NCBI GenBank assembly: GCA_963169355.1
Contig: CAUJCR010000006.1
Span: forward strand, 124,001-188,000
Length of the DNA: 64,000 nt
Direction of reading: 5' to 3'
Source of the DNA: Bacteroidota bacterium
Lineage (GTDB): Bacteria; Bacteroidota; Bacteroidia; B-17B0; Aurantibacillaceae
The notes under the pieces are model-generated. The model was not told where the DNA came from and did not search any database. It worked only from the letters and a program-made list of their open reading frames with translations. This document shows positions 9,183-17,665 of the stretch, one piece after another. Each line of letters begins with the position of its first letter. The first letter of the stretch is position 1. A program made the translations under genes and the position numbers.

Positions 9183-9493
9183 TCTTTCAGTAATAATCTT
9201 TCTACAGGCATTTTGCCTATCAGATGAGATTCAATAATTTCACGCACATCATTTTTTGTAACGCCTACATAAAACACGCCTTCGGGATAAATTGCAATGG
9301 TTGGTCCTAAATCACAAATCCCTAAACACCCACTTTTATTGGTTCTAATTTTTAAATCGAGGTGTAAATTTTTTATTTGTTTTTTAAACTCAGCAACCAA
9401 TTCTAAGCCGTGTATCTCGCCACAACTTAACTTTTCGGTACCGCTTCGTTGATTTGTGCAAACAAAAATATGAATATCAAAAATAAGCGACAT
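9173..9493 (-). CDS. thioredoxin-like [2Fe-2S] ferredoxin
   Basis: 106 residues with the four-cysteine pattern of the thioredoxin-fold 2Fe-2S family: C12 (FVCTNQR), C24 (LSCG), C56 and C60 (GCLGICDLGP). IYPEGVFYVGV and the acidic C-terminal helix (DVREIIESHL) follow the same family (Aquifex-type ferredoxin, NuoE C-terminal half). It is likely a cytoplasmic electron carrier or cluster-binding regulator; the partner is unknown. It starts 3 bases after glmS ends and overlaps the next gene by 10 bases, so it is in the glmS transcript. It is not part of complex I, whose own NuoE is present elsewhere in the window. Confidence 0.85.
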   Translation of the reverse strand: MSLIFDIHIFVCTNQRSGTEKLSCGEIHGLELVAEFKKQIKNLHLDLKIRTNKSGCLGICDLGPTIAIYPEGVFYVGVTKNDVREIIESHLIGKMPVERLLLKEWK

Positions 9494-9496
9494 GAA

Positions 9497-11344
9497 TTAT
9501 TCAACTGTTACGCTCTTGGCTAAGTTTCTTGGTTGATCAACATTACAACCACGCATAACCGCAATGTGGTAAGATAATAATTGTAATGGCACCACCGAAA
9601 CTAATGGCACTAACGACTCGTCGGTTTCTGGAATTTCAATAACATGTTCGGCCATTTTTTTCACATCCGTATCACCAGCTGTTACAATAGCAATAATTTT
9701 ACCTTTTCGGGCTTTTACTTCTTGTATATTGCTTACTACTTTTTCGTAGTTAGGTCCTTTAGTTGCAATTACAAATACAGGCATTGCCTCATCAATTAAT
9801 GCAATAGGGCCGTGTTTCATTTCTGCTGCAGGATAACCCTCAGCATGTATGTATGAAATTTCTTTTAGTTTTAATGCACCCTCTAAAGCCACTGGAAAAG
9901 AGTAACCTCTACCTAAATACAAAGCATTGCTGGCATCTTTATATTCCGCAGCTATTTTTTTAATAGCATCATTTAATTTTAAAACTTCTTCAACTTTAGC
10001 AGGAATAGATTCAATCTCATAAAGTAATTGACGATACTTGCTCTCTGCCATTGTTCCTCTCACTTTAGCAATATGTAAAGCCATTAATGTAAGCACAGTT
10101 ACTTGAGCAGTAAAGGCTTTTGTAGAAGCAACACCTATTTCGGGGCCTGCATGGGTATAAGAACCAGCGTGGGTGGCGCGTGCAATGGATGAACCTACAA
10201 CATTACACACTCCAAAGATAGTAGCACCCTTAGATTTTGCTAATTCAATAGCCGCTAATGTGTCAGCGGTTTCGCCACTTTGTGAAATGGCAATAACAAT
10301 ATCGTCTGAATAAATAATAGGGTTGCGGTATCTAAACTCGGATGCGTATTCTACTTCAACGGGTATGCGAGCATATTCTTCAAATAAATACTCAGCAACC
10401 ATGCCAGCATGCCACGATGTACCGCAAGCAATAATTAAAATACGTTTAATGTTTTTAAATTTCCCTTCATGCTCTTCAATTCCCCCCATCTTTAAATGAC
10501 CAGTTTCGGAGTTCAAACGACCACGCATACTGTCGAAGATAGAACGAGGTTGTTCGTATATCTCCTTCAACATAAAATGGTCGTATCCACCTTTTTCAAT
10601 GGCTTCTAATTCCATTTCTAATTGTTGAACATAAGGAGTAATTTCTTTATCTCTGATGGTTCTAATTTTCAGCTCATCATTTCTTCTAATAATGGCTACA
10701 TGTTCGTCTTCTATATACACCACATTTTTAGTGTACTCAACAATTGGCGAAGCATCGGAAGCAATAAAAAATTCATCTTTTCCAACACCAATAACCATCG
10801 GACTTCCTTTTTTAGCCGCAATCAATGTGTTAGGGTCATTCTTATCTAAGATTACAATGGCATAAGCTCCACTTACTTGTTTAAGGGCGCCCATAACAGC
10901 GTGACTAAGTTTAAGTGTAGGTTCGTTTTTGCGAATATCCTCAATTAAATGGATTAAAACTTCTGTATCTGTTTCTGATAAAAAAGTATGACCACGTTTT
11001 TGTAATCCTTCTTTTATAGAAGCATAGTTCTCAATAATCCCGTTATGAATGATGACTAAATCTTTTGTTTGAGAATAGTGCGGATGAGAATTAACATCAT
11101 TCGGTTCACCATGAGTTGCCCAGCGGGTATGCCCTATACCGATATTGCCAGCTCTGTCTTTTGATTTACTATAATCTAATAAGTCAGAAACTTTCCCTTT
11201 CTTTTTATAAACATTTAAAGCGCCCTCTGGAGAAATTAGAGCAATACCTGCGCTATCATAACCTCTGTATTCTAGGCGTTGAAGTCCTTTTATAAGAATT
11301 GGAAACGCATCACGGTTCCCTATATATCCAACAATTCCACACAT
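9497..11344 (-). CDS. glmS: glutamine-fructose-6-phosphate aminotransferase (isomerizing)
   Basis: 615 residues, full length. It converts fructose-6-P and glutamine to glucosamine-6-P and glutamate, the entry step to UDP-GlcNAc for peptidoglycan and LPS. The N-terminal glutaminase begins MCGIVGYIG with nucleophile Cys2 after Met removal. GHTRWATHG and HNGIIENY are the glutamine-site motifs. Two SIS sugar-isomerase domains follow (~290-420 with GTSWHAG and SQSGETADTL; ~460-605 with GRGYSFPVALEGALKLKEISY), ending DQPRNLAKSVTVE. A weak -7-like TATATTAG lies at 11370-11377 on the minus strand. No ribozyme-like leader is visible. The three genes downstream follow with a 3-base gap or overlaps. Confidence 0.97.
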   Translation of the reverse strand: MCGIVGYIGNRDAFPILIKGLQRLEYRGYDSAGIALISPEGALNVYKKKGKVSDLLDYSKSKDRAGNIGIGHTRWATHGEPNDVNSHPHYSQTKDLVIIHNGIIENYASIKEGLQKRGHTFLSETDTEVLIHLIEDIRKNEPTLKLSHAVMGALKQVSGAYAIVILDKNDPNTLIAAKKGSPMVIGVGKDEFFIASDASPIVEYTKNVVYIEDEHVAIIRRNDELKIRTIRDKEITPYVQQLEMELEAIEKGGYDHFMLKEIYEQPRSIFDSMRGRLNSETGHLKMGGIEEHEGKFKNIKRILIIACGTSWHAGMVAEYLFEEYARIPVEVEYASEFRYRNPIIYSDDIVIAISQSGETADTLAAIELAKSKGATIFGVCNVVGSSIARATHAGSYTHAGPEIGVASTKAFTAQVTVLTLMALHIAKVRGTMAESKYRQLLYEIESIPAKVEEVLKLNDAIKKIAAEYKDASNALYLGRGYSFPVALEGALKLKEISYIHAEGYPAAEMKHGPIALIDEAMPVFVIATKGPNYEKVVSNIQEVKARKGKIIAIVTAGDTDVKKMAEHVIEIPETDESLVPLVSVVPLQLLSYHIAVMRGCNVDQPRNLAKSVTVE

Positions 11345-11457
11345 AAAAATCTAATTAAAATATAACAAGCTAATATACGACTTTTTTAAATATTTATTGT
11401 AACAATTTAAAAGTGTATGGATAGATAAAATCTGACAATAATTTAAAGAAAGTACGA

Positions 11458-12888
11458 TTAAGAAATGTAGCTTAATTTAAGCATATTGGTACGCCCTTTC
11501 TCTTTCATTGGCATACTTGCTAAATTAATTACTAGGTCATCGGCTTTTACAAAACCAGCCTTTTTTATGTATTCTTTTAAGTCGGCAATGGTTTGGTCGG
11601 TACTTTCATATTTATCATAATAAAAACCTCTTACGCCCCATACTAAACTTAGTGCATTAAGTAAGCTTTTGTTATCAGTAAATATAAATACGTTAGCTTT
11701 TGGACGATGGCTACTTAGTTCAAAAGCTGTGTAACCAGAGTTGGTAATGGAAATGATAGCTTTTGCTCCAGCTTGTTTCGACATGATACAAGCGTTATAA
11801 CAAATACTATCTGCTATATAGGTTACTGTTTTTAGTTCAGGTTCATGTTCTCTATGATAAATAGAGCCGCTATCTTCTATTTGTGTGATAATGCGTTTCA
11901 TGTATTCAATCACTTTTACAGGATAACGTCCTACAGAGGTTTCGGCACTTAACATAACGGCATCGGCGCCATCTAACACAGCATTAGCCACATCGTTTAC
12001 TTCGGCACGGGTAGGAGTATAGGCTGTAATCATACTTTCCATCATTTGCGTAGCAATAATTACAGGCTTAGAGGCTTGCATACATTTTTGCACTATCATC
12101 TTTTGTAGGAGTGGTACTTTCTCCATTGGTAACTCTACTCCTAGATCTCCTCTTGCTACCATAATACCATCGGCTAAATCTATAATGTTATCTATTTCTT
12201 TAATAGCTTCGGGCTTTTCAATTTTGGCAACTACTCTACTATTTTTCTTTTTAGAACGGATAATTTCTTTAAGTTCTACAATATCAGTGGCACTTCTTAC
12301 AAAGGATAAACCTATCCATTCAAAATCATTTTCTAGAGCAAAGTCTAAATCACGTAAATCTTTTAAGGTAAGACAAGGCAAAGAAATTTTAGTATTTGGT
12401 AAGTTCACCCCTTTTTTAGAAGAAAGTGTACCACCCGCAATAATAACACAACGAACCTCTTCTTTTCTGTCAGATTCTATTACTTTTAAAGTTATTTTCC
12501 CATCATCTATTAGCACATGCTCGTTAGGCGTAACATCTTGAGGAAATTGCGGATAAGTGATAAATAAACGTTCGGCAGTTCCTTCGCATTCTTTAGTTGT
12601 AATAATTATTTCTTGTCCATTAACAAGTTCAACGGCGTTATCTTTTACTTTACCAATGCGTAATTTGGGTCCTTGTAAATCACCTAAAATACCCACATGG
12701 CGATTTAATTTTTTATTTAATGTTCTGATATTATCTACTACATGTTTAATGGCTTCATAATCGCCATGCGAAAAGTTAATACGACAAATATCTAACCCCG
12801 CATTAAATAGTTGTTCAAGTACTGCAATGTTTTCGGTAGATGGCCCCATGGTAGCCACAATTTTAGTTCTATTATAGTTCGTATTCAT
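11458..12888 (-). CDS. pyk: pyruvate kinase
   Basis: 476 residues, full-length bacterial PK. It converts phosphoenolpyruvate + ADP to pyruvate + ATP, the last step of glycolysis. Substrate and ATP residues are in RINFSHG (R36, N38, S40, H41). K222 and E224 are in AKIEKPE and D248 in VARGDLGVE (catalytic Lys and metal ligands). NVILDGADAVMLSAETSVGRYPV-type sequence follows (seen here as NAVLDGADAVMLSAETS). The C-terminal domain is complete (~340-476). The start is preceded by a real GGAGGT, rare among the genes here. It is divergent from the KASIII operon; glmS lies 113 bases downstream on the same strand. Confidence 0.97.
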   Translation of the reverse strand: MNTNYNRTKIVATMGPSTENIAVLEQLFNAGLDICRINFSHGDYEAIKHVVDNIRTLNKKLNRHVGILGDLQGPKLRIGKVKDNAVELVNGQEIIITTKECEGTAERLFITYPQFPQDVTPNEHVLIDDGKITLKVIESDRKEEVRCVIIAGGTLSSKKGVNLPNTKISLPCLTLKDLRDLDFALENDFEWIGLSFVRSATDIVELKEIIRSKKKNSRVVAKIEKPEAIKEIDNIIDLADGIMVARGDLGVELPMEKVPLLQKMIVQKCMQASKPVIIATQMMESMITAYTPTRAEVNDVANAVLDGADAVMLSAETSVGRYPVKVIEYMKRIITQIEDSGSIYHREHEPELKTVTYIADSICYNACIMSKQAGAKAIISITNSGYTAFELSSHRPKANVFIFTDNKSLLNALSLVWGVRGFYYDKYESTDQTIADLKEYIKKAGFVKADDLVINLASMPMKEKGRTNMLKLSYIS

Positions 12889-12891
12889 ATT

Positions 12892-12897
12892 ACCTCC
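12892..12897 (-). promoter_or_regulatory. Shine-Dalgarno site of pyk
   Basis: On the minus strand GGAGGT is followed by AAT and the ATG at 12888. Almost every other gene in the window has only an A/T-rich leader, as is usual for Bacteroidota, so this strong anti-16S match stands out. The spacing is short (3-4 bases). Confidence 0.6.
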
Positions 12898-12908
12898 AAA
12901 TCTTACTA

Positions 12909-12916
12909 CGAATGTA
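12909..12916 (-). promoter_or_regulatory. possible pyk -7 element
   Basis: Minus-strand TACATTCG, matching the TAnnTTYG form of the Bacteroidota -7 box, about 20 bases before the pyk start. No good TTTG is seen at the right distance upstream, so confidence is low. Transcription from it would leave a very short leader carrying the GGAGGT site. Confidence 0.3.
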
Positions 12917-13056
12917 AGTATTTGAATTTGATTTACGACTTGTTTTGTGTTTTTTTAATTTTATGATAATATTCATGATTTCAAAAATAAAGGTCAAAAA
13001 AATTGAATAAAACATTCTGTATTACAGTATTATTCTTTAAATTTACCTAATACACT

Positions 13057-14034
13057 ATGGCCATTTCAATAGATAACATTTCGGTTTATTTACCTAAGAA
13101 ACAAAGAACCAATGAAGAGTTGGCTACTGAATTTAGTAAAAGTGCCGAACAGATATTTAAAAACACAGGCATAAAAACACGTTATGTGTCTGCCGAAGGT
13201 GAATTAGCCTCGGATATGGCCGTGAAAGCTGCTGAAAAATTATTTACCGAACAACATATTGATAAAAACCATATTGATTTTTTAATCTTTTGCTCAGAAG
13301 GATTTGATTTCAAAGCTCCTGCAACATCGTGTATTATTCAAGAGCGGTTGGGATTAAAAAATGAAATTGGATGTATTGATCTTCCTTATGGTTGTTCGGG
13401 TTATATTTATGGATTGGGTATTGCAAACGGAATGATTGTAAGTGGGGTTGCACGTAGAGTGTTGTTTTTAACGGCAGATATGGCTACTACAGTAATTCAT
13501 AAAAATGATTTAGAATTAAAAAGTATTTTTAGCGATATTGCTACTGCTAGTTTAATATCTGGAAATGATAAAGCTCTACCGTTTGTTTTTGGAACAGATG
13601 GAAAAGGCCATCAAAATTTAATTGTAAGATATAGTTCCACCAGAGACTTAAATGCAGATTTCTTAAAATCGGAAACACTGCCTTATGGACACATGACCAT
13701 GAATAGTACGGAAGTTTTTTTATTTGCTGTAAAACGTGTACCAACACTCATACAATCTATTTTAGAACAACATAATACCACCATTGATGAGGTTGATTTG
13801 TTTATTTTTCATCAGGCTAGTTTCTTTATGTTGGATGTAGTGAGGCGAAAGTGTAAAATACCTAAAGAGAAATTTTTTGTAAATATTGAAGAATATGGCA
13901 ATTCGGTGTCTTCCACAATTCCTGTGGCCTTGTACGATGCTGAGAAGAAAGGCGTTTTAAAACGCGGCATGAAAGTGTTATTGGCGGGGTTTGGTATTGG
14001 ATACAGCTGGGGCGCAACTATTATTGATTATTAA
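13057..14034 (+). CDS. 3-oxoacyl-ACP synthase III-like ketosynthase (first of two)
   Basis: 325 residues, the length of FabH-type KASIII. The Cys-His-Asn triad is intact: C113 in LPYGCSGYIYGL, H252 in FIFHQAS and N282 in EYGNSVSSTIP. KASIII enzymes condense an acyl-CoA starter with malonyl-ACP. This is the first gene of a tightly packed operon with an ACP, a second KASIII, an SDR reductase, a GT2 glycosyltransferase and a GNAT. That context points to a dedicated short hydroxyacyl group, not general fatty-acid synthesis. It is divergent from pyk (168 bases). The primary fabH role cannot be excluded, but the neighbours make it less likely. Confidence 0.85.
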   Translation: MAISIDNISVYLPKKQRTNEELATEFSKSAEQIFKNTGIKTRYVSAEGELASDMAVKAAEKLFTEQHIDKNHIDFLIFCSEGFDFKAPATSCIIQERLGLKNEIGCIDLPYGCSGYIYGLGIANGMIVSGVARRVLFLTADMATTVIHKNDLELKSIFSDIATASLISGNDKALPFVFGTDGKGHQNLIVRYSSTRDLNADFLKSETLPYGHMTMNSTEVFLFAVKRVPTLIQSILEQHNTTIDEVDLFIFHQASFFMLDVVRRKCKIPKEKFFVNIEEYGNSVSSTIPVALYDAEKKGVLKRGMKVLLAGFGIGYSWGATIIDY

Positions 14035-14065
14035 AATTAAAAGTGTATTTTTATAAAAAAAGAGT

Positions 14066-14305
14066 ATGATATCATTAGATGAATTTACAAAACAATTAGC
14101 TGCAGAGTTTGAGGACGTAGATCCTAACACCATTACACCAAGTACTAATTATCGTGACATTAAGAATTGGAGTTCGATGTACGCGCTTATTGTTATTGCA
14201 TTTGTAGATGCTAATTTTGATGTGCAATTAAATGCAGATAACTTAAGAAACTCTCAAACCATTAAAGATATTTATGATATTGTGGTAGCTAAACAAGCAA
14301 ATTAA
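14066..14305 (+). CDS. acyl carrier protein (dedicated)
   Basis: 79 residues, acidic, with a four-helix ACP pattern. The prosthetic-group serine is S37 in NWSSMYAL; the common DSL is replaced by WSSM, a variant I associate with specialised ACPs of surface-polysaccharide clusters. The tail LRNSQTIKDIYDIV is the helix III/IV region typical of ACPs. It would carry the growing acyl chain as a 4'-phosphopantetheine thioester. The stop codon overlaps the next start (TAATG), so it is translationally coupled to the second KASIII. Confidence 0.85.
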   Translation: MISLDEFTKQLAAEFEDVDPNTITPSTNYRDIKNWSSMYALIVIAFVDANFDVQLNADNLRNSQTIKDIYDIVVAKQAN

Positions 14306-15360
14306 TGGCATTATTATCGGTTCAAAATATTTTAATAGAAGGTATTGCGGCTTGTGTTCCACAACAAAAGGAATACACCAACAATTATTCACTCTTTACC
14401 GAAGAAGAGAAAGAGTTGTTTGTAAAAAGTGTTGGTATTATTGAAAGACGTGTAGCACCATTTGAAATTACAACTTCAGATATGTGTTATCATGCTGCTG
14501 AAAAATTAATAGCAGATTTAAAATGGAATAAAGAAGATATTGGTTGTTTGATTTTTGTTTCTCAATCAACTGATTATTTGCTGCCTGCTACAAGTATTAT
14601 TTTGCAGCATCGCTTACAATTACCCAACACCACAATGGCTTTTGATGTAGGACTTGGCTGTTCGGGTTATGTATATGGGTTACAATTAATGGCCAGTTTG
14701 CTAACAAGTGGACAAATTAAAAAAGGATTATTATTAGTTGGCGATAAATCAACTTTATCTACCCATTTTGAAGATAAAAGCACTTATCCTTTATTTGGTG
14801 ATGCTGGTTGTGCAACAGCTATGGCGTATGATTCAACCGCTACGCCAATATACTTTAATTCGCAAAGCGATGGCGCAGGCGAAGATGCCATTAAAATATT
14901 AGATGGTGCTGCTAGAAATACGGTGAGAGATGATACGTTTGATATTATAGAAGTTGAACCTGGGGTAAAACGCAGCAGAAGACATTTAGCATTAAAAGGT
15001 ATTGATATTTTTAATTTTGCATTAAAAGAAGTAACGCCTAATGTTCATGAGCTACTAAAATTTGCAGCTATTGATAAAGAGCAGGTGAATTACTTTGTGT
15101 TTCATCAGGCCAACAGATTAATAAACGAAAGCGTAAGAAAAAAATTAAAAGTATTAGATATCTCAAAAGTACCATATTCTATTCAGCATTTTGGTAATAC
15201 AAGTTCTGCGTCTATCCCTCTTACAATGGTTACCCAATTAAAACAAAAATTGCAGGAGCAGAATACGCTTTTATTATCAGGCTTTGGAGTTGGTTATTCT
15301 TGGTCGTCTTGTGTTTTTAATTCTAAATCTATCTATTGTTCAGACTTAATTGAAATATAA
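14305..15360 (+). CDS. 3-oxoacyl-ACP synthase III-like ketosynthase (second of two)
   Basis: 351 residues. The KASIII triad is complete: C119 in GLGCSGYVYGL, H267 in FVFHQANRL and N298 in HFGNTSSASIP. It is clearly diverged from the first KASIII of the operon (different N-terminus, longer central region), so this is not a recent duplication. Two ketosynthases serving one ACP and one ketoreductase suggest either two successive condensations or one condensation and one acyl-transfer role. KASIII-fold proteins can also work as acyltransferases, and this copy is a candidate for that. It overlaps the ACP stop by one base and is 3 bases before the SDR gene. Confidence 0.85.
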   Translation: MALLSVQNILIEGIAACVPQQKEYTNNYSLFTEEEKELFVKSVGIIERRVAPFEITTSDMCYHAAEKLIADLKWNKEDIGCLIFVSQSTDYLLPATSIILQHRLQLPNTTMAFDVGLGCSGYVYGLQLMASLLTSGQIKKGLLLVGDKSTLSTHFEDKSTYPLFGDAGCATAMAYDSTATPIYFNSQSDGAGEDAIKILDGAARNTVRDDTFDIIEVEPGVKRSRRHLALKGIDIFNFALKEVTPNVHELLKFAAIDKEQVNYFVFHQANRLINESVRKKLKVLDISKVPYSIQHFGNTSSASIPLTMVTQLKQKLQEQNTLLLSGFGVGYSWSSCVFNSKSIYCSDLIEI

Positions 15361-15363
15361 ACT

Positions 15364-16128
15364 ATGCAAGATTTTTTGCTAACAAATAAAACTATTTTAA
15401 TTACAGGAGCAAGCTCTGGTATTGGTAAAGCGGCTGCAATATTAGCTTCACAAATGGGAGCAAATGTTATTATTCATGGTCGAGATATTAACAAATTAAA
15501 CGACACATTTAGTCAATTAAATTCAACTGGAAAACATTTGTTATTACAAGCCGATTTAACTAAACAAGAGGATATTTATAATTTAGTAAGCCAATGTCCT
15601 AACGTAGATGGCATTGTGCATTGTGCAGGAATTGTAAAACCTGTACCTGCTAAGTTTATTCAACAGAAACATATAGATGAGATGTTTTCTATTAATTACA
15701 ATGCAGTGGTGTTAATTAACTCTCGTTTACTACAATTAAAAAAGATAAATGATAAAGCCTCTATTGTTTTAATTTCTACAATTAGTACACAGCATAGTTA
15801 TTTTGGAGGCGCTTTATACATTAGCTCCAAAGGAGCTCTTGAAACCTATGCACGAGCTTTAGGATTAGAAACCGTTGCAAAAGGAATAAGAGTAAATACA
15901 TTATCACCCGCTATGGTACATACCGAGATTTATGAAAACACTTTAAAGACAGTATTAAATCCAGCTCATGCTGATAAGTATGTGAGCACCTATCCTTTGG
16001 GTATAGGTGAACCAATAGATGTTGCAAATAGTATTGTGTTTTTATTATCTAATGCCTCAAAATGGATTACAGGCACTGTTATTAAAATGGATGGAGGATT
16101 AACCCTTGGATATCAAAAAATTGAGTAA
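15364..16128 (+). CDS. SDR-family oxidoreductase, probable 3-oxoacyl-ACP reductase
   Basis: 254 residues, classical short-chain dehydrogenase. The cofactor loop is TGASSGIG (G15, G19, G21), HGRD near 38-41 suggests NADP(H), and the catalytic set is S138/T139 with YISSK (Y152, K156). The C-terminus (SKWITGTVIKMDGGLTLG) is FabG-like. Next to two ketosynthases and an ACP, it most likely reduces the beta-keto group to a 3-hydroxyacyl-ACP. No dehydratase or enoyl reductase gene is present in the cluster, so the product should keep its hydroxyl. It lies between genes 3 and 2 bases away. Confidence 0.88.
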   Translation: MQDFLLTNKTILITGASSGIGKAAAILASQMGANVIIHGRDINKLNDTFSQLNSTGKHLLLQADLTKQEDIYNLVSQCPNVDGIVHCAGIVKPVPAKFIQQKHIDEMFSINYNAVVLINSRLLQLKKINDKASIVLISTISTQHSYFGGALYISSKGALETYARALGLETVAKGIRVNTLSPAMVHTEIYENTLKTVLNPAHADKYVSTYPLGIGEPIDVANSIVFLLSNASKWITGTVIKMDGGLTLGYQKIE

Positions 16129-16130
16129 TA

Positions 16131-17042
16131 ATGAAAGAGCTTTCGGTTTTAATACCCGTATATAACTCAGCTTCTTGTATAGAACAAACTATACACAAAA
16201 CTATTGAGGCACTCAAGCAGCTCAATATTTCCTATGAGTTAATTTTAATAGATGATGCTAGCGAAGATAATTCGTGGCAGATTATTAAACAATTAAAACA
16301 AACAAATGAGCATGTTTTAGGCATAAAATTTAGTAAAAATTACGGGCAACATAACGCCTTATTATGCGGATTAAAATTAGCTACGGGTAATTTTATTGTA
16401 ACAATGGATGATGATTTAGAGCAAAATCCTGAGGATATATCGTTACTTTATAATACGATTAAACAAAATGATTATGATTTGGTTTATGGTTCGCCAGTCA
16501 ATATCAAAAAAGGATTTGTTAGAAGAATTGCAACTCGAATTTATAAGAAAATATCTCAAGTTGAAAACAAAAGAGCAGGCGAAGGAAGCCCTTTTAGAAT
16601 TATTAATAAAACTTTAAAAGATAATTTATTATTACATGATAGTTCTTTATTTTTTATAGATGAAATAGCCTTGTGGTACACCGACAAAATTGGATATGAA
16701 CCAGTAAAGTTTTTACCATCAGCTAAGAGAGGTTCAAGATATAGTTTTGGTAGCTTGTTTACATTATCATTACGTGTGCTCTCACTTAGTTCTACCATGC
16801 CATTGCGTTTTGTAAGAGTATTAGGGATTTATATGTCTGTTACAAGTATTATTTTAGCCTTATATTTTATTTTACGTAAGCTAATTTTTCAAGTGCCATC
16901 AGGTTTTACAGCCATAATTGTAGCGGTATTATTAAGTGCGGGTATTATTACTTTTAGTTTAGGTGTTATTGGCGAATATTTAGGCAACTTAATTTCGTTA
17001 TCAAACAAAAAACCTTCATATCACATTAAAGAAAAAATATGA
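16131..17042 (+). CDS. GT2 glycosyltransferase, polyprenyl-phosphate type, with C-terminal TM segments
   Basis: 303 residues. The GT-A domain (1-~215) begins SVLIPVYNSA, has LIDDASEDNS (D41, D42) and the metal-binding MDDDLEQNP (92-100). Two strong transmembrane segments follow (~225-255 and ~262-292), then a short basic tail. This plan matches DPM1/ArnC/GtrB-like enzymes that transfer a sugar from a nucleotide to undecaprenyl phosphate on the cytoplasmic face. It ends in an ATGA overlap with the GNAT gene. Donor sugar and acceptor are not readable. Its place suggests that it handles the sugar that receives, or already carries, the acyl group made by the upstream genes. Confidence 0.85.
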   Translation: MKELSVLIPVYNSASCIEQTIHKTIEALKQLNISYELILIDDASEDNSWQIIKQLKQTNEHVLGIKFSKNYGQHNALLCGLKLATGNFIVTMDDDLEQNPEDISLLYNTIKQNDYDLVYGSPVNIKKGFVRRIATRIYKKISQVENKRAGEGSPFRIINKTLKDNLLLHDSSLFFIDEIALWYTDKIGYEPVKFLPSAKRGSRYSFGSLFTLSLRVLSLSSTMPLRFVRVLGIYMSVTSIILALYFILRKLIFQVPSGFTAIIVAVLLSAGIITFSLGVIGEYLGNLISLSNKKPSYHIKEKI

Positions 17043-17665
17043 TTGTACAGCAATACGGATTAACTTATACACGCATCACTGCTGATGACATTGAGTTAGT
17101 TAGGTATTGGCGAAACCAAGAATTTATTAGAAACACCATGCAGTTTAAAGAGTACATTACACCTCTTATGCAGCAACAATGGTTTAATAATATAGATAAT
17201 AAGTATAATTATTATTTCATAATTTATTTTCAAAATAAAAAAATTGGCTTAATAAACTGTAAAGATTCTACAAAAGAAAAAGTAGCTGAAGGTGGTATAT
17301 TTATTTGGGATAAAAGCTTTTGGGGAACTTCGGTGCCTGCATTCGCCTCGTTGGCTATGCTGCAAGCGGTGTTTGACGAATTTCAATCGGGCGAAGCCTC
17401 TATTGCAACAATTTCAAAAGAGAATACTTTGGCCTTAGATTTTAATTTAAAATTAGGGTATCAGATTATTGGTGAGACAGATGATAAGCAATGCTATAAA
17501 TTATATTTAACCAAAAAAGATTACGATACTAAAACCAAAAAATTAATTAGAGCTGCTGCTATTATGACTGGACAACCTCATTTTAAATTGTGGGCAAGTG
17601 TAAGCGATAAACAATCTGATGAAATTAATGCCTACATTGTAAAGCACCAAATTACTCCTGCTTAG
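17039..17665 (+). CDS. GNAT-family acyltransferase, RimL/PseH-like
   Basis: 208 residues. The first ~160 form a GNAT domain of the Acetyltransf_3 type: RYWRNQEFIRNTM, IGLINCKDS, then ISKENTLALDFNLKLGYQIIGE. This subfamily includes sugar N-acyltransferases such as PseH as well as ribosomal-protein acetylases. The last ~45 residues (KKLIRAAAIMTGQPHFKLW) are an unusual extension. The 4-base overlap with the GT2 gene and the ACP/KASIII genes upstream suggest that it moves an acyl group, perhaps from the dedicated ACP, onto an amino sugar. The 3' end overlaps the convergent dioxygenase gene by 14 bases. Confidence 0.75.
   Translation: MIVQQYGLTYTRITADDIELVRYWRNQEFIRNTMQFKEYITPLMQQQWFNNIDNKYNYYFIIYFQNKKIGLINCKDSTKEKVAEGGIFIWDKSFWGTSVPAFASLAMLQAVFDEFQSGEASIATISKENTLALDFNLKLGYQIIGETDDKQCYKLYLTKKDYDTKTKKLIRAAAIMTGQPHFKLWASVSDKQSDEINAYIVKHQITPA

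Noticed and set aside
12185-12760. Open frames of 67-118 codons antisense to pyk
   Set aside because: They lie wholly opposite a well-conserved gene, have atypical low-complexity Ser/Leu/Phe composition and no start context. The same holds for other antisense open frames (for example opposite 5784-6053, 25406-25642 and 52678-53037).
13057-17665. Flexirubin or aryl-polyene pigment cluster
   Set aside because: There is no ammonia-lyase, AMP-ligase, dehydratase or elongating KASI/II pair. Only KASIII enzymes, one ACP and one reductase are present.
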